Positions 1-7,550 of a stretch of 8,080 nucleotides of DNA are shown piece by piece. Source of the stretch: Alphaproteobacteria bacterium. GTDB taxonomy: Bacteria; Pseudomonadota; Alphaproteobacteria; UBA8366. The stretch spans positions 1-8,080 of the forward strand of contig JAOTYV010000230.1 of assembly GCA_029861675.1 (NCBI GenBank), given 5' to 3'. Positions within the stretch are counted from its first letter, which is position 1. Every line of letters starts with the position of its first letter. Both the position numbers and the translations under genes were made by a program. The notes below the pieces were generated by a model that saw nothing but the letters and a program-made list of their open reading frames with translations, did not search any database and was not told the origin of the DNA.

Positions 1-1
1 G

Positions 2-1762
2 AGAATTTACAGAACGAAATCCAAGAACGCTCAGGAAGCGCATGAGGCGATCCGGCCGACCGATCTGTTCCGCCGGCCGGCCGAACTCAAGTCCATTCTC
101 GACGAAACGCAACTCAAGCTCTACACACTGATATGGCAGCGCACCGTGGCCTGCGAAATGGCGAGCGCGCAGCTTGATCAGGCGCGCGTCGACATGACCT
201 CGCCGGACGAAAAAGTCACCCTCCGCGCCAACGGCTCGGTGCTCAAGTTCGATGGCTTCCTGAAGCTGTATCAGGAGGGCCGCGACGACTCCGCCGATGA
301 GAATGGCGAGGACCGGCGGCTTCCTGAAATGCAGGAATCCCAGTCGGTATCGGTCAAGGAAATCAAGCCGCAGCAACATTTCACCCAGCCGCCGCCCCGC
401 TATACCGAAGCGAGCCTGGTCAAGAAAATGGAAGAGCTCGGGATCGGGCGGCCTTCCACCTATGCGTCGATCCTGCGCGTCCTGCAGGATCGCAATTACG
501 TCGTTTTGGAGAGCCGCCGCTTTATTCCGGAAGACCGCGGCCGGCTGGTAACCGCCTTCCTGGCCAACTTCTTTCAACGCTATGTCGAGTATGATTTCAC
601 CGCCCAGCTCGAAGAACAGCTCGACGACATCTCGGCCGGCGCCATGGACTGGAAAAAGGTCCTGGCGGAATTCTGGGGGTCGTTCTCCAAAGCGGTCGCG
701 GATACCGCCGATCTTCGCATCACCGAAGTTCTGGATCGGCTCGACGAAGAACTCGGTCCGCATTTTTTCCCGGTCGGCCCGAATGGCGATACGGAAGTCG
801 CGCGGCAATGTCCGGCCTGCGACGGCGGACGCCTGAACCTGAAGCTCGGACGGTTCGGCGCCTTCATCGGCTGCAACAACTATCCGGAATGCCGCTACAC
901 CCACCGGCTCAACGCCGGCGGCGCGGATACCGACGACATGGAAATGGGAACGGAACTCGCCGCGGGTCCAAAACTCCTCGGCAAGCACCCGGAAACCGGC
1001 GAGGACGTGACGCTCCGCAAGGGCCCCTACGGTCTCTATTTCCAGCTCGGCGAAGAAGCGCCGAAGGAAAAAGGCAAGAAAGCGCCGCCCAAACCGAAGC
1101 GGGCCTCGGTCCCGAAAGACGTCTCGGCGGGCCGCGTCGACCTCGAACTGGCGCTTGGCATGCTGTCGCTGCCGCGCGATGTCGGCCTGCATCCGGAGAC
1201 CGGCAATATGATCGTCGCCGGTCTCGGCCGGTTCGGCCCGTACATCAAGCATGGCTCGAACTATGTTTCCCTGAAGGACGACAACTTGCTGACCATCGGG
1301 CTTAACCGGGCAGTGTCGCTTATTGCCGAATCCCCGGGTCACAATGCGATCGAGCTCGGCGACCATCCGGCTGACGGCAAGCCCCTTTCGATCCGCAAGG
1401 GCCGCTACGGACCATATGTCAAACACGGCCGGGCGAGCGTGACGATCCCGAAGGATATGGAACCGGAGAAGGTTACGCTCGAAGAAGCGGTGGCAATGCT
1501 CGCGGAAAAAGCCGCAAAGGGCAAATCCAAGGCAGCCCCGGCCAAGAAAGCCGCAGCGAAGAAAGCGGCACCCAAGAAATCGGCCGCCAAGAAGTCCGCG
1601 CCACGGAAAAAAGCCGCCGGGAATAAATCGCCCGCGAAGAAACCCGCTAAAAAAGCCGCCGCGAAGAAGAGCAATGGCGCGACGGACGCCGCCGGCACGG
1701 ACGCCGTGACCGAGGACTCCGCCGCGGCCGAAGGGCGGGCCCCCGCACCCGCCACCGACTAA
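2..1762 (+). CDS. topA: DNA topoisomerase I (TopA), C-terminal 586 residues, 5' end cut by window edge
   Basis: Type IA topoisomerase that relaxes negatively supercoiled DNA by nicking and passing one strand. The reading frame is open from base 2, so the ATG at 146 is internal and not the start. The upstream part with the Toprim domain and catalytic Tyr lies outside the window. Seen here: the conserved core stretch NAQEAHEAIRPTDL near the left edge; the family motif from YTEASLVKKMEELGIGRPST (bases 401-460) on to RVLQDRNYV; a C4 zinc ribbon with Cys at window residues 270, 273, 291 and 297; three Gly/Tyr-rich C-terminal repeats of the type HPETG...KGPYGLY (about 980-1050, 1187-1270 and 1352-1445); and a Lys/Ala-rich tail from about 1517. 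These repeats and the basic tail are typical of alphaproteobacterial and actinobacterial TopA. It ends TAA at 1760-1762, five bases before rnr, which suggests one transcript. Identification is firm from motif order. Confidence 0.96.
   Translation, partial: RIYRTKSKNAQEAHEAIRPTDLFRRPAELKSILDETQLKLYTLIWQRTVACEMASAQLDQARVDMTSPDEKVTLRANGSVLKFDGFLKLYQEGRDDSADENGEDRRLPEMQESQSVSVKEIKPQQHFTQPPPRYTEASLVKKMEELGIGRPSTYASILRVLQDRNYVVLESRRFIPEDRGRLVTAFLANFFQRYVEYDFTAQLEEQLDDISAGAMDWKKVLAEFWGSFSKAVADTADLRITEVLDRLDEELGPHFFPVGPNGDTEVARQCPACDGGRLNLKLGRFGAFIGCNNYPECRYTHRLNAGGADTDDMEMGTELAAGPKLLGKHPETGEDVTLRKGPYGLYFQLGEEAPKEKGKKAPPKPKRASVPKDVSAGRVDLELALGMLSLPRDVGLHPETGNMIVAGLGRFGPYIKHGSNYVSLKDDNLLTIGLNRAVSLIAESPGHNAIELGDHPADGKPLSIRKGRYGPYVKHGRASVTIPKDMEPEKVTLEEAVAMLAEKAAKGKSKAAPAKKAAAKKAAPKKSAAKKSAPRKKAAGNKSPAKKPAKKAAAKKSNGATDAAGTDAVTEDSAAAEGRAPAPATD
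1517..1675 (+). repeat. Lys/Ala-rich low-complexity tail of TopA (histone-H1-like)
   Basis: The coding sequence here is a degenerate tandem of gcc-aag-aaa/gcg-aag-aaa codon triplets encoding repeated AAKK, SAKK and PAKK units, about 53 residues long. It is followed by an acidic and neutral Ala/Asp/Glu end (ATDAAGTDAVTEDSAAAEG). Such tails are known on bacterial TopA and on H1-like proteins and are thought to bind DNA non-specifically. That role is inferred here from composition alone. Repeats of this kind vary in length between strains by slippage. Confidence 0.85.
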
Positions 1763-1767
1763 GTTCC

Positions 1768-4011
1768 TTGGCAAAGCCTCCCAAGAAGCCCAAAGAAAGC
1801 AGCCGGCCCTCCAAACGGCAACTCGTCGAATTCATCAACGATCGCGAGGGGGCGGTAAGCCGCCGCGAAATCGCGCAGGCCTTCAAGATCAAGGGCGCCG
1901 ACCGTACTTGGCTGCGCACGATGCTCAGGTCGCTTACCGATGAAGGATTGATCAACCGGCAACGGGGCCGCCGTGTTGCCGCGCCCGGACGGTTGCCGTC
2001 GGTAACGGTGATTGAAGTGGCCTTGCTCGACGAGGATGGCGAGGCTTTTTGCCGACCGGTTGCCGGGCAGGACACCGAAGCCCCGGCAACGATCCGCCTC
2101 GTCCAAGGCCGCGGCGCCGGACCGGCGCCCGGCGTGGGCGACAGGATTCTTGCCCGGCTGCGCCGCACCGAATCGAACGAGTATGAAGCCCGGGTCATTC
2201 GGCTGTTGGAGGCCGCGCCGCGGCAAATCCTTGCCCTCTATGTACAGGAACGCGGCAAAGACATCCTGCGCCCGATCGACCGCAAGGTGCGCTCCGACTA
2301 CGAGGCCGTCCGCCCCTTGCCGCAGGGGATCCGCGACGGCGATTATGTCGCCGCGACGCCGGTCGCCGGTAGGCCCGGCGCCAAACAGGCGAAGATCGTC
2401 GAGCGGCTGGGACGGCTGGACGATCCGCGCGTAATTCCGCAAATAGCCGCCCGCAGCCGCGATATTCCCGTCGAATTCGCCGCCGACGTTCTCAAGGAGA
2501 CCGACCGACTGACCCCGCCGACGCTGGGGACGCGAACGGATCTCCGGCAAATCCCGCTGGTGACGATCGACGGCGCGGATGCCCGCGACTTCGACGACGC
2601 GGTGTGGGCGAAGGCCGATACCGACCCCAAAAATCCCGATGGCTGGCATGCGATCGTGGCGATCGCCGATGTCGCCTGGTATGTCCGGCCCGGCAACGCG
2701 CTGGACCGGTCAGCGCGCGAACGCGGCAATTCGGTCTATTTCCCCAACTGGGTCATTCCAATGCTGCCCGAGCGGCTCAGCAACGATCTTTGTTCGCTGC
2801 GCCCGAACGAGGACCGGCCCTGCCTGGCGGCGGATTTGTGGATCGACCGCAACGGCAAAATCAAGCGCCATCAATTTCGCCGCGCGATGATGCGATCCGC
2901 GGCGCGCTTGACTTACGAGCAGGTTCAGAAAGCCCGCGACGGCGCGCCGGATGAGGCCATCGCCCCGCTCTACAAGACCGTCGTCGCCCCGCTATACGGC
3001 GTCTTCAAGGCGCTGAAAAAGGCGCGCGAGCGCCGCGGCACGCTCGATCTCGACCTTCCGGAACGGGGTATCGTATTTGACGATGACGGCGAAGTGGTTG
3101 AAATCCTTCCCCGCCAGCGGTTTGACAGCCACCGGCTCATCGAAGAACTGATGATCGCCGCCAATTGCGCCGCGGCCGAAGCGTTACAAAAGGCCAATCA
3201 ACCGACCGTCCGCCGCCTGCACGATGCGCCCGACGCCGAAGCACTGGAGAGTTTGCGCGAATCCCTCTCCGCCTTCGGCATTCGCCTCGCCAAGGGGGGC
3301 GTGATACGTCCATCGATGTTTGCTGGCATATTGGCGCAAGCCCAGGAAAGCCAGCATGCGCCGCTGATCAACAATCTCGTCCTGCGCAGCCAGACCCAGG
3401 CATACTATGCGCCTACAGATATGGGACATTTCGGACTGGCGCTGCGGCGGTATTGTCATTTTACGTCGCCGATACGGCGCTACGCGGACTTGATCGTCCA
3501 CCGTCGGCTGATCGCCACTTTCGATCTCGGCGAGGGCGGCGACGCCAATGAGGACCTGGAAGGCCTGCGCGCGGTGGGCGAGCACATATCGGATACCGAA
3601 CGGCGCGCGGCATCGGCGGAGCGCGACGCGCTGGATCGTTATACGACGCGGTTTCTCGCCGATCGCATCGGCGCAACATTTGCCGGTCGGGTAAGCGGCG
3701 TCACCCGCGCCGGCATATTCGTCCGGCTCGACGAGACCGGTGCCGATGGACTAGTTCCCATGCAAGCGCTGCCCGACGATTGGTACGACCACGATAGGGT
3801 ACGTCACCAATTGGTGGGGGACAGGACCGGCCTGACCTTTGCGATGAGCGATCCCGTCATCGTCCGCCTAACCGAGGCTGATCAGGCGACCGGCCGCCTG
3901 AACTTCGACCTCGTCGAGGGCGGAACCCAAGGCAAGAAACGAAAAGCGCGCACCCCCCTCCGCCGGGGCAAATCGAAGAAACCGCCATCCCGACGTAAAC
4001 GTACTAGGTAG
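1768..4011 (+). CDS. rnr: Ribonuclease R (RNB-family 3'-5' exoribonuclease)
   Basis: Processive 3'-5' exoribonuclease that degrades structured RNA, including rRNA and mRNA decay intermediates, in the cytoplasm. Of the 747 residues, about 10-70 form a winged-helix-like region (REIAQAFKIKGADR), followed by cold-shock-type OB domains to about 215. The RNB catalytic domain spans about 258-585. Its metal-binding aspartates D268, D274, D276 and D277 lie in TIDGADARDFDDAV, matching the arrangement in E. coli RNase R. Further RNB signatures are VYFPNWVIPMLPERLSNDL (323 on) and CHFTSPIRRYADLIVHRRL (563 on). An S1 domain covers about 635-716, and the last 30 residues are strongly basic. Length and domain order are normal for the family. 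The start is TTG with no visible Shine-Dalgarno. There is no in-frame ATG or GTG just upstream, and the protein aligns from its N-terminus, so translational coupling to topA (5-base gap) is likely. Confidence 0.96.
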   Translation: MAKPPKKPKESSRPSKRQLVEFINDREGAVSRREIAQAFKIKGADRTWLRTMLRSLTDEGLINRQRGRRVAAPGRLPSVTVIEVALLDEDGEAFCRPVAGQDTEAPATIRLVQGRGAGPAPGVGDRILARLRRTESNEYEARVIRLLEAAPRQILALYVQERGKDILRPIDRKVRSDYEAVRPLPQGIRDGDYVAATPVAGRPGAKQAKIVERLGRLDDPRVIPQIAARSRDIPVEFAADVLKETDRLTPPTLGTRTDLRQIPLVTIDGADARDFDDAVWAKADTDPKNPDGWHAIVAIADVAWYVRPGNALDRSARERGNSVYFPNWVIPMLPERLSNDLCSLRPNEDRPCLAADLWIDRNGKIKRHQFRRAMMRSAARLTYEQVQKARDGAPDEAIAPLYKTVVAPLYGVFKALKKARERRGTLDLDLPERGIVFDDDGEVVEILPRQRFDSHRLIEELMIAANCAAAEALQKANQPTVRRLHDAPDAEALESLRESLSAFGIRLAKGGVIRPSMFAGILAQAQESQHAPLINNLVLRSQTQAYYAPTDMGHFGLALRRYCHFTSPIRRYADLIVHRRLIATFDLGEGGDANEDLEGLRAVGEHISDTERRAASAERDALDRYTTRFLADRIGATFAGRVSGVTRAGIFVRLDETGADGLVPMQALPDDWYDHDRVRHQLVGDRTGLTFAMSDPVIVRLTEADQATGRLNFDLVEGGTQGKKRKARTPLRRGKSKKPPSRRKRTR

Positions 4012-4059
4012 AACGGGCAAGCTTACCTTCCGAACATGATCCCGCTAACCTGTCCTCAA

Positions 4060-4077
4060 GCCGGCGTATAAGCCGGC
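4060..4077. other. GC hairpin in the rnr to S41 protease gap
   Basis: The 102-bp gap 4012-4113 holds a perfect 6-bp stem, GCCGGC-GTATAA-GCCGGC. GCCGGC is its own reverse complement, so this can equally be read as a direct repeat. No T-run follows on either strand (the plus strand continues AACAAAATAG), so it is not a canonical intrinsic terminator. It might attenuate, mark an mRNA processing site, or be incidental. I see no convincing -35/-10 promoter in the gap. Confidence 0.3.
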
Positions 4078-4113
4078 AACAAAATAGAAGAATGACAGGG
4101 GTAGCGAACAGGG

Positions 4114-5724
4114 ATGGCCACCAACAGGTCCTACGCACGGGGACACGTGCGCAAGAACTCAGGCGCGCGCGCCTTCTCCATTCGTCATGCCATTGCCTAC
4201 GGTATCGGCGTGCTGACGTTGTCGCTCGCCGCGTGCAGCGGCGGCGAACGCGAACTTCCGCCCCTCGATCAAGTCAGCTCCGAACGCATGCTGAAAATCG
4301 GCCTGTCCGATATCCAGCAGATCTATATCGACGAGCCGATTGTGGCCGACCTTGCCGTGGCCGGCCTGCGCGGATTGTCGAAAATCGATCCGGAAATGCG
4401 GATTGAGCGTCATGCGGACCTACTCGAAATCCGGCTTGGCCGCGGCATTGCCGGAAGCACCCGGGCACCGAAAGGCAACGATGCGCTCGCCTGGGCGGTC
4501 GCCGTATCCAAACTCCTGCATGACGGCCGTCGCGGGTCCGCAAAGCTGGGCCGCGCGAACCCCGAAAAAATCTATAAAGCCGTCTTCGAAGGCGTCGCGC
4601 GCAAGCTCGATCCGTATTCACGCTATGCCAGCGCCGACAAGGCGTACGAAAACCGCGCCTCGCGCGACGGCTTCGGCGGAATCGGCGTGGTTGTGGCGCC
4701 GCATTTGGAAGGCGCCGAAATTACCGATGTGATCGACGATACGCCGGCGCATCGCGGCGGTCTGCGCCGTGGCGAATGGATCACCGGCATCAACGGTCAA
4801 AAGATTTCGGGCATGAGCCTGCATCGGATCGTCCGTCTGCTGCAGGGACCGGTCGGCCGCCAGGTCTCGGTGGCGGTGCGCCGCAACGTCAAGGCGCCGG
4901 CGCGCGCCGTACAGCTTGAGCGTGAACATATTACGCCGCAGACTGTCTTCTACCGCCGCGACGGCAATCTCGCCCGCATCGAAATCACCAGTTTCAATTC
5001 CGAAACCACCCTGTCGGTGGAGCGGATGACGATGCGCGCGCAACGGGAGCTCGGCACCGAACTTCAGGGCATCGTGATCGACCTGCGCGACAATCCTGGC
5101 GGCCTGCTGCACCAGGCGGTTCGGGTGGCCGACCTGTTCGTCGAGAGCGGACGCCTCATCTCGACCCGCGGTCGGCATCGCGACAGCCTCCAATTGTTCG
5201 ACGCCACGCCCGGCGATATCGCTCACGGCTTGCCGATTGCCGTGTTGGTGAACGGGTCTTCCGCATCGGCGGCGGAGATTCTCGCAGCCGCGCTGCAGGA
5301 TCGGGGGCGCGCAATCGTCATCGGCAGCACCAGCTACGGCAAGGGCACGGTCCAGACGGTCCTGCGGATGCCCAACGAGGGCGAACTCATCCTGACATGG
5401 GCGCGTCTGTATGCGCCCTCCGGATACAGCCTCAGCAAGGCCGGCGTGATTCCGACCGTGTGCACGGCAAACAGCACGGATGCGCAGCTCCTGGTCCGCG
5501 ATGCCTTAAAGAATGGCGGCGCTTTGTCGCGGCAGATGTTGTCGATACGGCGCAATCTCGACCATGCCAGCAAGGCTGACCGGGACGCGCTCAAGAATTA
5601 CTGCCCCCGCGGCGGGGATGGACGGAACCTGTTGGATTCAGAGGTTGCCAAGCTTTTGCTTACCGTGCAGAAACGCTATGTGCAGACTTTGAAACTAGCG
5701 TCCAAGGTGTATGCCTCCCGATAA
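4114..5724 (+). CDS. S41-family C-terminal processing peptidase, predicted lipoprotein
   Basis: Periplasmic serine protease of the CtpA/Prc type, which cleaves proteins from the C-terminus after PDZ-mediated substrate binding. The N-terminus has an Arg-rich stretch, a hydrophobic segment (AIAYGIGVLTLSLAA) and a lipobox LAAC with Cys41, so it is probably membrane-anchored as a lipoprotein. A helical pre-region leads to LDPYSRYAS, typical just before the PDZ domain (about 188-255, starting GFGGIGVVV). The protease core holds DLRDNPGG and the dyad Ser385 (NGSSASAAEI) and Lys410 (SYGKGTVQT), spaced 25 residues apart as in E. coli Prc. The family's GIxP motif follows as GVIPTV, and an extra C-terminal helical region runs to 536. 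AGGGG at 4097-4101 is 12 bases before the ATG, which is long. A GTG at 4147 (codon 12), preceded by GGGGAC, would keep the whole signal and is an alternative start. The natural substrate cannot be read from the sequence. Confidence 0.92.
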   Translation: MATNRSYARGHVRKNSGARAFSIRHAIAYGIGVLTLSLAACSGGERELPPLDQVSSERMLKIGLSDIQQIYIDEPIVADLAVAGLRGLSKIDPEMRIERHADLLEIRLGRGIAGSTRAPKGNDALAWAVAVSKLLHDGRRGSAKLGRANPEKIYKAVFEGVARKLDPYSRYASADKAYENRASRDGFGGIGVVVAPHLEGAEITDVIDDTPAHRGGLRRGEWITGINGQKISGMSLHRIVRLLQGPVGRQVSVAVRRNVKAPARAVQLEREHITPQTVFYRRDGNLARIEITSFNSETTLSVERMTMRAQRELGTELQGIVIDLRDNPGGLLHQAVRVADLFVESGRLISTRGRHRDSLQLFDATPGDIAHGLPIAVLVNGSSASAAEILAAALQDRGRAIVIGSTSYGKGTVQTVLRMPNEGELILTWARLYAPSGYSLSKAGVIPTVCTANSTDAQLLVRDALKNGGALSRQMLSIRRNLDHASKADRDALKNYCPRGGDGRNLLDSEVAKLLLTVQKRYVQTLKLASKVYASR

Positions 5725-6409
5725 CGCCGGAAACAGCGACGAGCCCGTAAAACCTCGTGATGCCGCCAGCCTGATCCTGCTGCGTGACGGCGCGGACGGT
5801 CCCGAAGTCCTGATGGGGCGCCGGCCGTTGGCGTCGCGCTTCATGCCGGGTGTCTATGTCTTTCCCGGCGGGGCGGTCGACCGCGGCGATTTTGACCTGC
5901 AAACCGAGCGGGATGCCGCGGGCGCCGTGATCGAACGGCTCGGCCGCAAGGCGCCGCCGCCGCTTGCCCGCGCCCTGCTCTGGACCGCGTTGCGCGAGAC
6001 CTGGGAAGAAACCGGCCTGTTGCTGGGCGCTCCCGGCGCCGCCCGGGGCACCCACGGGTGTGCCGCGCTCAGTGCCTATTCCGATGCGGGACTGGCGCCC
6101 GATTTGGGCGCGCTGGACTATCTCATGCGGGCGGTTACGCCGTCCTATGTACCGATCCGCTTCAACACCCGGTTTTTCATCGCCAACGGCGCCGCCGTCT
6201 CCGGCGAGCTCCGGCAGGTCACCGAACTGGAAGATATCGGCTGGCGCAGCGTGCGCGAGGCGGAAACGCTGAACATCGTCAACGTGACGGGCCTTGTGCT
6301 GGAGGAAGCGGCAAAATACTGGCACGGTGAATTCGACGGTGCGCAAGACCGCCCGACGCCGATGTTCACCCAGAAAGTGCCGGGCGAAATCGTTCTGCGC
6401 AAGGAATAG
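5711..6409 (+). CDS. Nudix hydrolase, NUDT19-like with split Nudix box
   Basis: Hydrolase of nucleoside diphosphates linked to another moiety. NUDT7/19 relatives act on CoA and acyl-CoA, but the substrate here is not proven. In the 232 residues, the N-terminal strand AASLILLRDG and MPGVYVFPGGAVD carry the Gly of the Nudix box. The catalytic helix is RETWEETGLLL, with R95, E96, E99, E100 and G102. The canonical box places 14 residues between that Gly (G54) and the Arg. Here there are 41, an insertion of about 27 residues, as in the NUDT19 subfamily. The C-terminal FNTRFF, ELEDIGWRS and LNIVNVTGLVLEE fit the same group. The ATG overlaps the end of the protease gene by 14 bp in another frame, with AAGG only 3 bases upstream, so translation is probably coupled. 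Family assignment is firm; the substrate is inferred. Confidence 0.9.
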   Translation: MPPDNAGNSDEPVKPRDAASLILLRDGADGPEVLMGRRPLASRFMPGVYVFPGGAVDRGDFDLQTERDAAGAVIERLGRKAPPPLARALLWTALRETWEETGLLLGAPGAARGTHGCAALSAYSDAGLAPDLGALDYLMRAVTPSYVPIRFNTRFFIANGAAVSGELRQVTELEDIGWRSVREAETLNIVNVTGLVLEEAAKYWHGEFDGAQDRPTPMFTQKVPGEIVLRKE

Positions 6410-6458
6410 AGTGCCGGCGTCCACCGAATACGGTTGTTCGTCCAGCCATAAGATCAGC

Positions 6459-6464
6459 AAGAGG
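6459..6464 (+). promoter_or_regulatory. Shine-Dalgarno site that fixes the dehydrogenase start at 6471
   Basis: AAGAGG lies 6 bases before the ATG at 6471. The same frame is open back into the Nudix gene (an ATG exists at 6294), but that extension would overlap the Nudix gene by 116 bp, encodes Arg/Cys-rich shadow sequence and adds 59 residues absent from the family. The 6471 start is therefore preferred. No clear promoter is seen in the 61-bp gap 6410-6470. Confidence 0.75.
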
Positions 6465-6470
6465 CAAGCA

Positions 6471-7433
6471 ATGAACCTGCAGGAAATCACCATTCATTTC
6501 GCGCATTCCGCCTATCAGCTCGCCCCCTTGTTCGAACGCCGCGACACCGGCATCCGCCACTACCAGACCTGGACCGTCGAAGACTCCTACGCCCGCATGG
6601 GCGATGGCGAAGTGCTGGTGGTGTCCGGCGTCTGGAAGAACGATATGCTGGAAAACGCCGACAGGCTGAAGTTCATCCAGGTTTGCGGCGCGGGCTACGA
6701 CCAGTTCGACCAGGACGCGCTGCGCGCCAAGGGCGTGCGCCTCGCCAATGCAAGCGGCGTCAACGTGAACGCGGTCAGCGACCATGCGATGGCCATGCTC
6801 CTGGCGCTGACACGCCAGATCCACACCGGACGGGACAATCAGCGCGCCGGAAAGTGGCGCGGCATGATCGCCGACCTGTCGCAACGCGAGGACGAGTTGC
6901 CCGGCAAGACGATGCTGATCTTCGGACTCGGCAAGATCGGCGGACGGCTCGCGAAACTGGCGAAAGCGTTCGGCATGACCGTTATCGGCATCAAGCGGGA
7001 TACGTCTGTGCCGGTCGAGCATGTCGATGAGCTGCATACATCGGACGCCCTGCCCGGCCTGCTGCCGCGCTGCGACGTTACCGCGCTGACCTGCCCGCTG
7101 ACGCCGGAAACGCACAATATTATCGACGGCGCCGCGCTCGCCGCGATGAAGCCGTCCAGCTACCTGATCAATGTCGCCCGCGGCGGCTGTGTCGACGAGC
7201 CGGTGCTGATCGACGCCCTGCAGCGGAAAGTCATTGCCGGCGCCGGCATCGATGTGACGGTTGAGGAACCGCTGGATGCAGGCTCGCCGCTCTGGGGATT
7301 CGAAAACGTGGTGCTGACGCCGCATACCGGCGGCGAGACGACGAAGTACGAGGACAACGTCATCGACATCCTGCTGGAAAACCTGAACCGGCTCGCGCGC
7401 GGCGACGAGCCGCTGCACAATCAGGTGATTTAG
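6471..7433 (+). CDS. D-isomer-specific 2-hydroxyacid dehydrogenase (NAD(P)-dependent)
   Basis: Oxidoreductase that interconverts 2-hydroxyacids and 2-oxoacids such as glyoxylate, hydroxypyruvate or phosphoglycerate-like substrates, in the cytoplasm. Of the 320 residues, a split catalytic domain surrounds a Rossmann domain with GLGKIG at 152-157. The catalytic triad is in place: Arg237 in NVARGG, Glu266 in VEEPL and His285 in TPHTGGET. The family motif LTCPLTPETHNIID is also present. The strand that usually ends in an acidic residue contacting the NAD ribose reads VIGIKRD, with Lys175/Arg176, which suggests NADP(H) preference (inference). The length is normal for the glyoxylate/hydroxypyruvate-reductase-like group and short of PhoB-unrelated SerA forms, since it lacks an ACT domain, arguing against a standard SerA. 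It is on the same strand as the Nudix gene, but no pathway link is visible, so the exact substrate is unknown. Confidence 0.92.
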   Translation: MNLQEITIHFAHSAYQLAPLFERRDTGIRHYQTWTVEDSYARMGDGEVLVVSGVWKNDMLENADRLKFIQVCGAGYDQFDQDALRAKGVRLANASGVNVNAVSDHAMAMLLALTRQIHTGRDNQRAGKWRGMIADLSQREDELPGKTMLIFGLGKIGGRLAKLAKAFGMTVIGIKRDTSVPVEHVDELHTSDALPGLLPRCDVTALTCPLTPETHNIIDGAALAAMKPSSYLINVARGGCVDEPVLIDALQRKVIAGAGIDVTVEEPLDAGSPLWGFENVVLTPHTGGETTKYEDNVIDILLENLNRLARGDEPLHNQVI

Positions 7434-7469
7434 GGGCGGCGCCGAATTGCACCGCGAAATCGTTCCTTA

Positions 7470-7550
7470 CCTCGTTCTTCGACTTCGCTCAGCATGAGGT
7501 AACATATTGAAAGAACGAACCCTCACACTGAGCGAAGTCGAAGTGCGAGG
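7470..7550. repeat. Pair of 30-bp inverted arms, intergenic palindromic element
   Basis: The arms at 7470-7499 and 7521-7550 are reverse complements at 26 of 30 positions, separated by a 21-bp spacer. The shared core is CTTCGACTTCGCTCAG and its complement. Each arm is also a short imperfect palindrome (CCTC...GAGG ends), so it can fold alone or with its partner. The spacer contains AAGAACGA (7511-7518), an exact complement of 7472-7479 in the left arm, giving an alternative pairing. There is no T-run after the structure on either strand. It lies 36 bp after the dehydrogenase stop, between genes that converge. From memory, this core motif recurs as a dispersed intergenic element in many unrelated genomes. 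A REP/MITE-like repeat or a transcript-end structure are both possible. Confidence 0.8.

Noticed and set aside
1759..2649. Long minus-strand open frame of 296 codons antisense to rnr
   Set aside because: It is a GC-rich shadow of a well-conserved RNase R gene; no family motif is visible and its codons mirror those of rnr.
6294..6470. Upstream extension of the dehydrogenase frame to the ATG at 6294
   Set aside because: It overlaps the Nudix gene by 116 bp, encodes non-conserved Arg/Cys-rich sequence, and a good AAGAGG site serves the ATG at 6471.
6366..7418. Minus-strand open frame of 350 codons antisense to the dehydrogenase
   Set aside because: Shadow of a clear dehydrogenase with intact catalytic residues; it also runs across the end of the Nudix gene and the 61-bp gap.
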